Origin: Paenibacillus taihuensis
GTDB taxonomy: Bacteria; Bacillota; Bacilli; Paenibacillales; Paenibacillaceae
Direction of reading: 5' to 3'
Assembly (NCBI RefSeq): GCF_003386535.1
Contig: NZ_QTTN01000033.1
Span: 1-64,000 of the forward strand
DNA: 64,000 bases
The notes beneath the pieces were generated by a model. That model made no database searches and had not been told where the DNA came from. It saw only the letters and a program-made list of their open reading frames with translations. The translations under genes and the position numbers were made by a program. This document shows, piece after piece, positions 7,512 through 15,595 of the stretch (the stretch's first letter is position 1; every line of letters begins with the position of its first letter).

Positions 7512-8243
7512 ATGGCAAAACCTAAATTAAGCTATACCATCTGGTTCTCGCAGCGTACGGGAAGCACATTGCTAGGAGAGGCGCTCGCCTCGACTGGAGT
7601 GGCAGGCAATCCGGCTGAATGGCTGCATTACGAGTACAATGACCCCGCGACGATGACGCGAGCGGACCTTGAACAGAAATGGGAGGAAGGCACATCGACG
7701 AATGGTGTTTTCGGGATCAAAATCGGTTTCGAGCAGAGATGGATTGATACATTCCGCACAATGTTCGAGCTGCCTGAGCATACGTCTCGAGCAGAAGTAT
7801 GGAGCACGGCATTCCCGAATTGCTCCAAGCATATTTATATGACACGCCGCAACAAAGTTAGATTGGCCGTCTCTTGGTGGCGTGCAATCGTATCCGGCGA
7901 ATGGCATCGCAGGTTCGGGGAAAAGCCGCAGGAGGTCGATATTGCCGATCAGTATAATTACGATGCGATTCGGCATCTTGTTCTCGAGAGTACGATGTGC
8001 GAGGCAGCGATGGAAGACTTCTTCACCGAGTCAAACATGATGCCGCTGACGATTGTGTACGAGGATTTCATCCAGGACTATGAAGGTACGGTTCGGAATG
8101 TGTTGGAGTTCTTAGAGGTGCCTTCCGAGCATGTGAGCATCGCCCCGCCGGCTTTCGACAAGCTGGCTGATGATGTCGCGGAGCAATGGGTGCAGCGGTT
8201 TCGTGAAGAGAGCCAGCGTGACTGGCAAAACGTGCGCTGGTAA
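7512..8243 (+). CDS. Stf0-family sulfotransferase
   Basis: A 243-residue protein with the PAPS 5'-phosphosulfate loop SQRTGSTLL at 13-21 and a 3'-phosphate segment RRNKVRLAVSWW near 112. The GVAGNPAEW stretch is also typical of Stf0 enzymes, which in mycobacteria sulfate trehalose. Here the acceptor is unknown; a sugar or glycolipid is plausible. No signal peptide is seen. A purine-rich AAGGTG precedes the ATG by about 10 nt. The gene stands alone and its 3' flank is a low-complexity and repeat-rich convergent intergenic region. Confidence 0.85.
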   Translation: MAKPKLSYTIWFSQRTGSTLLGEALASTGVAGNPAEWLHYEYNDPATMTRADLEQKWEEGTSTNGVFGIKIGFEQRWIDTFRTMFELPEHTSRAEVWSTAFPNCSKHIYMTRRNKVRLAVSWWRAIVSGEWHRRFGEKPQEVDIADQYNYDAIRHLVLESTMCEAAMEDFFTESNMMPLTIVYEDFIQDYEGTVRNVLEFLEVPSEHVSIAPPAFDKLADDVAEQWVQRFREESQRDWQNVRW

Positions 8244-8283
8244 ATAAGGCAGCACTGGTGGCGCAGATGGCGCTGGTGGCAGC

Positions 8284-8380
8284 TTCTGCTCCTACTTCCG
8301 CTCGCCCTTCCACTTCCACTTCCACTCCTACTCTTACTCCTACCCCTACTCCTACTCCCGCTCCTTCTCGCCCCTGCCCC
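8284..8380. repeat. Pyrimidine-rich low-complexity tract
   Basis: About 100 bp of degenerate ACTCCT/ACTTCC hexamers, strongly strand-biased (C and T on plus). It follows the sulfotransferase stop codon and precedes the hairpin-repeat mosaic. Confidence 0.8.
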
Positions 8381-8387
8381 ATCTACA

Positions 8388-8740
8388 TTGGATTAATCCA
8401 ACGTAGCATGGCCAAAACGACCTAAATCGCGACCTATAATGGAAAAATCCACTCATTTCTGTCCGAAATCGCCCTTTTGAGCGCTTCTAGCCGAAAATGA
8501 GTGGATAAATCCAACATAGCTGCTGCAATTCGTCTAAAACAGCAAAATGAGTGGATATATCCAATATAGCGGAGATGGCAGTGCGGAAAGCACGGCGAGT
8601 TTTCCGTCTCTCAGCACTAAACGCTGCGGTTTTATTTTCCGAGAGTCGGATTTTGCGACTCTCAGCTAGTCTGCTGGACTTCTTCCACTCTTTTGAGCAA
8701 TTTTCAGCGAATGTAGCGGGTCTGCTGGACTTCTTCCCAA
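8388..8740. repeat. Mosaic hairpin-repeat array with about 51-bp spacing
   Basis: Three unit types follow one another. TGGATnAATCCAACnTAGC-type units start at 8389, 8502 and 8552 (113 and 50 bp apart), with an inverted partner at 8441-8456. Two CTCTCAG hairpin units lie at 8608 and 8659 (51 bp apart), the second being a GAGAGTCG/CGACTCTC stem. Two TGGACTTCTT units start at 8667 and 8714 and match the first unit type of the 628-1075 array. The array lies between convergent genes. Confidence 0.8.
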
Positions 8741-8743
8741 TCC

Positions 8744-8775
8744 AAAGGCTGTCGAGAACCATCTCGACAGCCTTT
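8744..8775. terminator. Inverted repeat, probable terminator of the large exported protein
   Basis: A nearly perfect 14-bp stem (AAAGGCTGTCGAGA with its complement) with a 4-nt loop. On both strands only three T residues follow, so termination strength is uncertain. Confidence 0.55.
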
Positions 8776-8798
8776 CTCAATGTATCAGGTTCACTTGA

Positions 8799-11270
8799 TT
8801 AGTTCGACGCTGTATACTGAATCAGGTCCATATGAACCGCAGATTCCGAGCCGCGCCCGACTCTGATTGCGTCATAGTAACCCTCAACGATATACCGATG
8901 TACGCTCTTCTTCGCTGGATCGATCTCCACGATTTCCGTATTCATACTCGTTGTCGCGGCATCCCCTTCTTGCAGGTGACGGTCGATGTCGGCCTGATTG
9001 CTGTGCAGTACCGCATACAATCTGCCCTTATATGGCATCAGCTTGCCGATATCCGCATCGTTCTGTCCGAATACCATTTGCAGCGTCTGCTCTTTCAGAT
9101 CAATGCGAAGAATGCGGTAGCCCTGCACGAGATAAAGACTGTCCGATGCTTCATCCATAACGAGCGAATTCTCGCCTTGCGGCGTCCGGTCATAGATGCT
9201 GTCCGGGTTGCCGCGCGGGAACGGCAATGTGCCCAGCCACTTGCCTCCGCGGTCGAAACGCTCCAACCGATGGTCGAGCAGCACATTCACTTCGCCGTTA
9301 TACGGAATGATATGTACATGTGCTCTCGCATTGATGTTGACGCCCAAGTAGAAAGCACGATATCGCCCGCTCCGCTCTTCAAACTGATACAGAAATCCGT
9401 CCAAGTAATACCACGTCAGTCCTCTCTTCAAGTCGCGGTACCATTCATCCGGCCAGAAGTCGTGCGCAGCCTGATCTCCTTTCGCAGCAGACTGGAATGA
9501 CTGCGTGACCGAGCGACTCTTCTTCAGCGTCGGATCGGTTACTACTGTCTTGGCATAAGAAGCGATCTGCAGACGGTTCTCCCGCAGATCAAGCATGTAA
9601 GGCTGCGGCACCTCAAGCTCTGCCATCACTTGCAGCCGGTCATCCAGCTTTACCACTCTGGAGCCCTCCGTATCCGCAACGATCCAGCCCTCCTCAAGCC
9701 GAATGAAATCTCGCGCGCCATGTCCGCTCACGCCTTCCCCGATCTCATGCACAACCGTAACCGGCATCTCGCCCAGCAAATTCATTTGTCCATCTTGATA
9801 GGCATACAATTGGCGATCGACCAGCACGTACCAGTCCGAACCGAACTTCCGAAAGGTTTTGGCCGCAGCATAGTCCCCTTCACGGTTGACTTGATCCAGC
9901 GCAGCGAGGAGATCGTCCGGAACCGATGCATTCGTATTCAGCTCCTCCGCTTTGGGCGCAACGACCTTGTGGCTCTTGATCGCTGTATCCCACGACGGTC
10001 GCGGCTCCTGCTTCACGATAAAATCCATGCTCTCTTGCAGCGGGGACGCCCATACCTGCTCCTGCGGCGCACCGGCAGAATAGACGACATCGCGCCAATC
10101 GAGCAGGCGCTTCTTCCCGTCATCCTTCTCATAGGTGAGCAGCGACTGGGCAGCGGACACGAGCTTAGCGCCAGCAGTCGCGAATTGGCGATAGCTCGAT
10201 GGAATTCCAGCCTTCGCGTCGTCTCCCTGCCCGTATTGAAGCACCTCCAGCCGATTCGCTGAGGCACGCGTGAATGTTTTGCCATCCAATGCCCGCCACT
10301 CGCCTTCCCACAGCCGATCATCCGGCTGAAGCAGAATCGGCATCGGGTCGCTATTGAGGAACGACAACCATGCATGGCCCGACTGATCCTTGAGGCGTCC
10401 AAGAATTTGCGGCGGCTGACCATCCAGATAAGGGATCAGCTTCGCGTCCAGCACCTCAAACCCGTCATATCGTCTCACCATAAAATAGGGCATCGTATAG
10501 TACACAATACTGCCCGATGCTTCCGTGAACACGTCAACTGTCGACTGATCTGTAAGCTGAATGACCTTCGGGGCGTCCAGTTGATAGGGAACGGCACCGG
10601 TGCGCTTCACCGCTCCTGCCAAGAAGTCGCCGCCTTCTACCCGCTCCCATTGCTTGCGCGATGGATCGAGCACATACTCACTGATTGACTCCGCATTGCG
10701 GCATTGCGCGAAGAAGAGCCGCGGTTCCTTCGCCGAACCCATTGCGAGCACATCGTCTGGTCCGAAGAACATCTTTTGCTCCCCGAGTATAGCGGGTTGG
10801 TCTGCAATTCGGATAAGGAGCCATGAGCCGCGGTTGCCGTCCTTACTTGCGATAAGCTGCGTGCCAATTAGCGCATATTCCCCGTTCAACCATGCTTGCG
10901 AGGAGGATGGCGCTGGCCAAGTATAGATCGTCTGTTCAGCCGCTGATTCGGTGCCTGCCGTATTGATGAGCTGCCCATTTTGCACGAAAATAGCCTGTTT
11001 GCCGTCCTGCCACAGCACCTGCTTCTCTGCCGAATCCGTTTGGAACGAATGCGTGAGCGGAGCCTCTTCTGGCACGGCTAGCGACTCGGTCATCTTAGCT
11101 GCTGTTGCTGCTTCGTTCGAAGTGACTGGCACACTCTCCGGAACTGGCTGCTTCTCAGGCGCATGCGCGGTAAATCTGCCGCCGTAACCCGGAAGTAGCC
11201 CTGCAACCAACAGTACTGCAAATAAGCCGAACCCCATCAGGAATGCACGTTTTCGCGACTTCATCCCCAT
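8799..11270 (-). CDS. Large exported or membrane-anchored protein of unknown function
   Basis: About 823 residues. The N-terminus has a basic KSRKR patch and one hydrophobic segment (about 11-28), followed by FTAHA, a possible signal-peptidase site, so the body is extracellular. A Ser/Ala/Pro/Glu-rich linker leads into a long beta-rich region with repeated short strands and many aromatic residues, suggesting a beta-propeller-like fold, but no family is recognised. The ATG at 11270 is chosen because AGAGGTGG lies 6 nt upstream; an in-frame GTG overlaps that site. The gene is monocistronic between MazG and the repeat array. Confidence 0.7.
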   Translation of the reverse strand: MGMKSRKRAFLMGFGLFAVLLVAGLLPGYGGRFTAHAPEKQPVPESVPVTSNEAATAAKMTESLAVPEEAPLTHSFQTDSAEKQVLWQDGKQAIFVQNGQLINTAGTESAAEQTIYTWPAPSSSQAWLNGEYALIGTQLIASKDGNRGSWLLIRIADQPAILGEQKMFFGPDDVLAMGSAKEPRLFFAQCRNAESISEYVLDPSRKQWERVEGGDFLAGAVKRTGAVPYQLDAPKVIQLTDQSTVDVFTEASGSIVYYTMPYFMVRRYDGFEVLDAKLIPYLDGQPPQILGRLKDQSGHAWLSFLNSDPMPILLQPDDRLWEGEWRALDGKTFTRASANRLEVLQYGQGDDAKAGIPSSYRQFATAGAKLVSAAQSLLTYEKDDGKKRLLDWRDVVYSAGAPQEQVWASPLQESMDFIVKQEPRPSWDTAIKSHKVVAPKAEELNTNASVPDDLLAALDQVNREGDYAAAKTFRKFGSDWYVLVDRQLYAYQDGQMNLLGEMPVTVVHEIGEGVSGHGARDFIRLEEGWIVADTEGSRVVKLDDRLQVMAELEVPQPYMLDLRENRLQIASYAKTVVTDPTLKKSRSVTQSFQSAAKGDQAAHDFWPDEWYRDLKRGLTWYYLDGFLYQFEERSGRYRAFYLGVNINARAHVHIIPYNGEVNVLLDHRLERFDRGGKWLGTLPFPRGNPDSIYDRTPQGENSLVMDEASDSLYLVQGYRILRIDLKEQTLQMVFGQNDADIGKLMPYKGRLYAVLHSNQADIDRHLQEGDAATTSMNTEIVEIDPAKKSVHRYIVEGYYDAIRVGRGSESAVHMDLIQYTASN

Positions 11271-11357
11271 AGCAGCCACCTCTTCACCCGTCTCTATTTC
11301 CCCCTAACCATTGGACGCTCTGGGCTGGGAAATGTTTCTACGATTTAGGCCTTTTGA

Positions 11358-11391
11358 ATAAAAAAGCCCACAACCAATACGGTCATGGGCC
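11358..11391 (-). terminator. Terminator of the MazG-like gene
   Basis: A GCCCATGACC/GGTTGTGGGC stem with G-U pairs and a 5-nt loop is followed on the minus strand by TTTTTT. Confidence 0.75.
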
Positions 11392-11402
11392 TGCCTCCAC
11401 AA

Positions 11403-11693
11403 TTACCCCCAGCTGCGCTTGTCATTAATCGCCATCTTCGCTTCGAAGGCTTCATTCAAGTCGACGCCGAGCTTGTTCGCCAGGTCCATCAAGTTCCAGA
11501 CGACGTCGAACATCTCGTGCCCGAGGTTCTCGCTCCGCTCCCGGTCGGGATGGAAGGAGACCGACAGCACCTCTTTGGACAGCTCGCCGACCTCGGTCAT
11601 CAAATACAGCATCCGCTGCTCGATCGTGCTTTTATCAAAGTCCTTCGCCTTGCTGAACTCACGTACATAATGCTGCAATTCGGCTATATTCAC
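11403..11693 (-). CDS. MazG-like nucleotide pyrophosphohydrolase
   Basis: A 96-residue all-alpha NTP pyrophosphatase. The metal-binding motif E-x-x-E...E-x-x-D is seen as TEVGELSKE (about 33-41) and HEMFDVVWN (about 59-67). Proteins of this size form dimers or tetramers and hydrolyse nucleoside triphosphates to monophosphates, often as house-cleaning enzymes. The start is GTG at 11693 with GAGG about 9 nt upstream. It is transcribed away from the small gene at 11895. Confidence 0.85.
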   Translation of the reverse strand: MNIAELQHYVREFSKAKDFDKSTIEQRMLYLMTEVGELSKEVLSVSFHPDRERSENLGHEMFDVVWNLMDLANKLGVDLNEAFEAKMAINDKRSWG

Positions 11694-11821
11694 TGCGTTA
11701 ACCTCATTTCACTTGTTCTAGCCTTGATTTTGTTAACTAGCATAACATTTTTGCATGTAAAATGACTTGTATTCTTCGTAAATGACGCACTGCGGACTCT
11801 ACTAAAAATTAATAGTTTCCA

Positions 11822-11838
11822 TTGTTGCATATGCACAA
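11822..11838. promoter_or_regulatory. Near-perfect palindrome between divergent genes
   Basis: TTGTTGCATATGCACAA is almost self-complementary and lies between the MazG gene and the small gene at 11895. It may be an operator; no core promoter was assigned with confidence. Confidence 0.3.
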
Positions 11839-11894
11839 GACATCCTTTCCTCCATCCATATACTGATGAGTTTAGGAAGGAGGTGTTGCACAAA

Positions 11895-12271
11895 ATGCCC
11901 TTTACTACTGGAATTGTGACGAAACGAGAGACTTCGGCACAGCTGCGTCCAACATCGTCGTCAGCATGAAGAACGAAAGCACGGAGGATACAGCGACCAT
12001 CGTCGTTCTTGTGTTCAGCTCCGTAGACTCGTCCAGCTTCGTTCCTGCTTATGCGGAGTCGTTCATACTTGCGCCTAATCAGACTGAAATTACAACTTTC
12101 TTCATCGGCGGCAACGTCGCATATGAGGTTCAGTACAGCGTCATTGACCCTGTCTTGAACAATGTCGTCGTATCGGTCTTCGGCATCGATGAGTTCGGCA
12201 ACCTCGTAACCGACCGGCGTTACACGCCTGCGGAGTTTACGTCTATTCCGGGCCTCACCCCTATGTCTTAA
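11895..12271 (+). CDS. Small conserved-looking protein, frameshifted or two coupled ORFs
   Basis: An AGGAGGTG ribosome site precedes ATG 11895, which opens a 24-codon frame ending at TGA 11967-11969. That stop overlaps ATG 11966, which opens a 101-residue frame to 12271. Upstream of 11966 the second frame is itself open and would read NIVVSMKN straight into the longer ORF. Removing two bases from the GAGAGA tract at 11936-11941 would join both frames into one protein of about 124 residues. The longer part is rich in V, I, T and S with alternating hydrophobic residues, suggesting a beta-sandwich. No function is recognised. Confidence 0.55.
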
Positions 12272-12274
12272 TGA

Positions 12275-12336
12275 GAAAAGGGGCATCCCCTCATGCCATC
12301 GTCTTGGATGGATGCGCGGGATGCCCCTTTTTCTTA
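12275..12336. terminator. Bidirectional terminator between convergent genes
   Basis: AAAAGGGGCATCCC and GGGATGCCCCTTTTT flank an approximately 30-nt loop region. Runs of A and T on both sides suit termination of both the small gene (plus) and the methyltransferase gene (minus). Confidence 0.75.
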
Positions 12337-13104
12337 TGGCCGTATGGCTTCGTATACGTACTGCTGCTTGTCGCTTGTGAGCACCTTGCCATACTCGAAA
12401 TCCGCGGATATGACGATGTCCGTGAAGCCGCAGCTCTCGAGCACGTCCTTGAATTCGTGCACCCCGTACCAGCGCAAAGCAAATCGCTGCAGCTCCGTCT
12501 GGATCAGCGCACCATCGCGCCACTTCTCATATTTGATCAGCGACACTTTGTGTTGATGCAGGAAGCTTGTTTCGATCAGCTTGCCTTCCATTGTAATGAG
12601 GTCGCCATCCTGCATATGGAACACCGATGTCCCTGCAAAATGGCCCAGCTCAAAGTTGGCGTCTGGCAAGAACAAGTCCAGCATCAAGCGGCCGCCAGGC
12701 TTCAAATGCGCATACATCCGCTTCAGCGCCGCAATCGACTGCTCCCGGTCCTCGATCAGCAAGAAAGAGCCGGCCGGTATGATGATTGCATCGTACAGAT
12801 TAGGCAGCTCGAGCTCTTGCAGCTCGGCTTGGTAGAGATTAGCTAGGAGTCCGCGCTCTTCGCAGCGCTTCCGGCAAGATGCAAGCATATCCGGCGAAGC
12901 ATCGACTCCGTCTACTTGAAGCCCCGCTTCCAGCAGCGGAACGATGATGCGCCCTGAGCCGACCATCGCTTCCAGTAAGCGCCCGCCTCCACAGTCCCGC
13001 AGCCTCTGTGAGTAGTATTCAATATCTCCGCCGATCGACTGACCGACCTTCTTCGTATGATCATAAACCTCTGTACATAAAGCGCCATAGCGGCTAAAAG
13101 TCAT
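12334..13104 (-). CDS. Class I SAM-dependent methyltransferase
   Basis: About 256 residues with the Rossmann-type SAM fold. Motif I is LLEAMVGSGRIIVPLL, with acidic VDGVDASPDML at the end of strand 2; YDAIIIPAGSFLLI is the motif IV region and LKPGGRLMLDLFLP the post-motif strand. The fold resembles small-molecule methyltransferases; the substrate is unknown. The ATG at 13104 has GGAGGG 7 nt upstream, better than the more distal in-frame start. It is monocistronic, converging on the small gene. Confidence 0.83.
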   Translation of the reverse strand: MTFSRYGALCTEVYDHTKKVGQSIGGDIEYYSQRLRDCGGGRLLEAMVGSGRIIVPLLEAGLQVDGVDASPDMLASCRKRCEERGLLANLYQAELQELELPNLYDAIIIPAGSFLLIEDREQSIAALKRMYAHLKPGGRLMLDLFLPDANFELGHFAGTSVFHMQDGDLITMEGKLIETSFLHQHKVSLIKYEKWRDGALIQTELQRFALRWYGVHEFKDVLESCGFTDIVISADFEYGKVLTSDKQQYVYEAIRP

Positions 13105-13428
13105 TCGCTTTCCCTCCAAATGTGGTTTGTGGCCACGAAAGGAAATCCCCTGGCATTGTCCAAACTACCTCAGCTCGCGGTTATCCCTTCCGTACCTTTG
13201 TGCTCGCAGAGAAAATCGATTGACGTGTTTGCATATAAACCACTCGCCCTCTTGTAAAATTAACCCAATTATACAGGCTGGTTGGTGCAGGCGTCTAGAG
13301 GAAACGCACGCTGAGGATCGAGAGTCCGGCAGAAACCTTTAGACAGTCGAGAAAACTCCTAGCTTCTCAACTTGGATCTCCACAGGAAGCCCGATAACTG
13401 ATGCTCCAGCCTGCTTATCTCTGAATTG
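13105..13428. other. Non-coding stretch without recognised feature
   Basis: About 320 bp between the methyltransferase start and the DUF1861 fragment. Scattered TTGACG- and TATAAT-like hexamers occur but none in a proper pair. I see no gene, hairpin or repeat of note. Confidence 0.5.
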
Positions 13429-13671
13429 TTAGCGCTGTTCGTATGCTAGGAACGGATCTGGAATTTCGATCCTGTGGGCTTCTGCATCGCTGATACCCGC
13501 ATACAAGACAGCCTTGCCGCCTTGAAGCCGAACGAGCCCGCCGCTGAACACAACATCGACCAAATCCGCCCTTTTTGCCGAGCCCGAAAGAAAGTCAACC
13601 CGTTTTGCAATCAGCCGGATTGGCGTATGCACTTCAGTCACCGGATCAAAAGCAAATACCAGTGTCGATCG
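13429..13671 (-). pseudogene. C-terminal fragment of a DUF1861 gene
   Basis: The frame encodes VFAFDPVTEVHTPIRLIAKR, then VDVVFSGGLVRLQGG, LYAGISDAEAHRI and DPFLAYE. It is plainly homologous to the last 80 residues of the DUF1861 gene at 30023-30988 (VDVVFSGGLVR, LYAGISDVEAQ, DPFLHYE). An in-frame stop at 13672-13674 and the absence of the other roughly 240 residues show a truncated copy. It lies just downstream of the permease operon, so the glycan locus once had a third DUF1861 gene here. Confidence 0.8.
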
Positions 13672-13718
13672 CTAACGTGTACCCTCCTCCTCAAATAAAC
13701 GGCGAATAAGGTTTTCGC

Positions 13719-14717
13719 TTACTCGACGATCCCTGTCCGCTCGATACTCTCTGTAAACAAACGCTGCGTAAACAAATAAATCAGCAGATTAGGAAGGATA
13801 AACAGCAGGCCAGATACCATCTGCACCGGCTGCAGGTTCAGTTCCATTCCGTTCGGCGGAATGCTCGCCTTGGCAATCTGCACCGACAGCGTCGTGTTCG
13901 TCGTATAGAGGAGGCTGGACAAGTAGGTTTCGTTCCAATGCCAAACGAGCGAGAACAGAAATACCGTAATCATCGCCGGCTTCGCCAGCGGGAACATGAT
14001 CTTCCAGAAGAAGCGGAATGAGCCGATCCCGTCGAGCGCAGCAGCCTCCTCCAGCTCCTTCGGAATTTTCCGGAAGAACTGCATGTAAATGATAATAAAC
14101 AAGCCGCTGCGCAGACCCTGTCCGAAGATCGCTGGCGCAATGAAGCAGAACGGGCTGTTCAGCAGATTGTACTGCTTGTAGATCCATGCCAGCGGAATAA
14201 ATACCGTATTAGGCGGTACGATGTAAGTCAGTACCAGAAACACAAGCATCGTCTTCTTGAACGGAAATTCCAGACGCCCGAATGCATAACCCGCAATCGC
14301 GCACGTAAACACCTGAATCGCCGCGGAAGGCAGAGCGATCGTCGCCGTATTGAACAGCGTGGAGCTGCACAGGTTTTGCCAGAGCGTCTTCCCTTCGACG
14401 AAGATCGGTTTAATATTCATTTTGTCGAACGCATACTTCAAATTGACGAAGGTTGGGTCCTTTGGAATCCATTTAGCCGTCGGGTCGGTGAAATCGGAGA
14501 AGCCCTTGAACGAGGTGCTGATCATATAAACGAGCGGCTCCAGATACAGCACGGCAAACGTCACGAGCAGGAAATAAATGACGGCCTTGCCAAGCAGCCC
14601 TCCCTTCTCCAGGTTCGTGCCGAACAGGATGCCCCTTAATGCTTGCATGAACGACTGGAAGCCTGACCGGAGGTCATGGCGCGCCAGCTGCTCCATCGAC
14701 TGTTTGATTTTGCTCAT
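13719..14717 (-). CDS. Carbohydrate ABC transporter permease (MalG type)
   Basis: 332 residues with six predicted membrane segments and the cytoplasmic EAA loop EAAALDGIGSFRFFWKIMFP, which docks to the ATPase. The N-terminal cytoplasmic extension (about 45 residues) is longer than usual for MalG. It is 7 bp downstream of its partner permease gene and ends the long import operon (25799 to 13719). The operon has no second ATPase, so this pair probably uses the MsmX-like protein at 24690 or one elsewhere. Confidence 0.9.
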   Translation of the reverse strand: MSKIKQSMEQLARHDLRSGFQSFMQALRGILFGTNLEKGGLLGKAVIYFLLVTFAVLYLEPLVYMISTSFKGFSDFTDPTAKWIPKDPTFVNLKYAFDKMNIKPIFVEGKTLWQNLCSSTLFNTATIALPSAAIQVFTCAIAGYAFGRLEFPFKKTMLVFLVLTYIVPPNTVFIPLAWIYKQYNLLNSPFCFIAPAIFGQGLRSGLFIIIYMQFFRKIPKELEEAAALDGIGSFRFFWKIMFPLAKPAMITVFLFSLVWHWNETYLSSLLYTTNTTLSVQIAKASIPPNGMELNLQPVQMVSGLLFILPNLLIYLFTQRLFTESIERTGIVE

Positions 14718-14724
14718 AGTGCAC

Positions 14725-15594
14725 CTACCTTCTCATGCCCCGCAGCGAATTTCGGAAGATCAAGAACGAAACGGCCAGGAACAGCGTGATGACGATAAAA
14801 TAGAGCCAGGAAATCGCGCTTGCGTAGCCAAACCCCATATTCGAGCCGAATATCGTATCGTTGACGATCTTCAGAATCGGATTCGAGGTCAGCGTAAACT
14901 GGTCGACGATCGTGTATACCGTCGAGATGAAGATGAACGGGGTGATGCCTGGCAGCGTTATTTTCCATAGCGCCTCCCAGCCGTTCGCACCGTCGATTTT
15001 TGCCGCTTCGTAGACGCTTGGGCTAATGCTTTGAAGGCCGGCGATCAAGATTAGCATCTGCACCCCGGAGTACCACAGAATAATAAGGAAATTGGCCAGA
15101 ATGTTATTGACTGTCGCCCCCCACGTCGGTCCGAGGCTCGAGAAGGTATCCCGCGCCGTCACCGAGACAAGAAAACTAATGCTTCCCTGCTTCTGCCCGA
15201 CGAGCGTGTTAATCAAATTACCGCTTGTCAGCACGACAGGCAGGAAGAAGATGCCGCGGATAAGTCCTCTTCCTTTGAACTTCTGATTGAGCAGCAGCGC
15301 AATAATTAAGGAAAACACGACAATGATCGGAATAATGAGGACCGTCTGCTGTATGAATTGCAAAAACGTATTCGGGATCGCCGCATCCTGCGTCAGCGCT
15401 TTCTTGAAATTCGCGAAGCCGACAAAATCAAACTGAAGATGATCTGTCATTATGGTCACTTTGTTAAGGCTCATGAACAAGGAATAGACCAGGGGGTAAA
15501 TCCAGAACAGAATGAGCCCGACAAGCCATAAGCTTATAAATGCGAGCCCGACGAATTTCTTCCTCGTTTCAATCGTTATCGTTTTTTTCATCAT
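14725..15594 (-). CDS. Carbohydrate ABC transporter permease (MalF type)
   Basis: 289 residues, six membrane segments, and EAA loop YEAAKIDGANGWEALWKITLP. MalF/UgpA-type permeases form a heterodimer with a MalG-type partner, here the next gene. Two ATG codons in tandem open the frame immediately after the DUF5696 stop, with AAGGGA upstream inside that gene, implying translational coupling. The central extracytoplasmic part (after about 150) contains a modest insertion. Confidence 0.9.
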   Translation of the reverse strand: MMKKTITIETRKKFVGLAFISLWLVGLILFWIYPLVYSLFMSLNKVTIMTDHLQFDFVGFANFKKALTQDAAIPNTFLQFIQQTVLIIPIIVVFSLIIALLLNQKFKGRGLIRGIFFLPVVLTSGNLINTLVGQKQGSISFLVSVTARDTFSSLGPTWGATVNNILANFLIILWYSGVQMLILIAGLQSISPSVYEAAKIDGANGWEALWKITLPGITPFIFISTVYTIVDQFTLTSNPILKIVNDTIFGSNMGFGYASAISWLYFIVITLFLAVSFLIFRNSLRGMRR

Positions 15595-15595
15595 G

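Noticed and set aside
11690-12523. 277-codon minus-strand ORF
   Set aside because: It overlaps the small gene at 11895, a bidirectional terminator and part of the methyltransferase gene, with no coding features.
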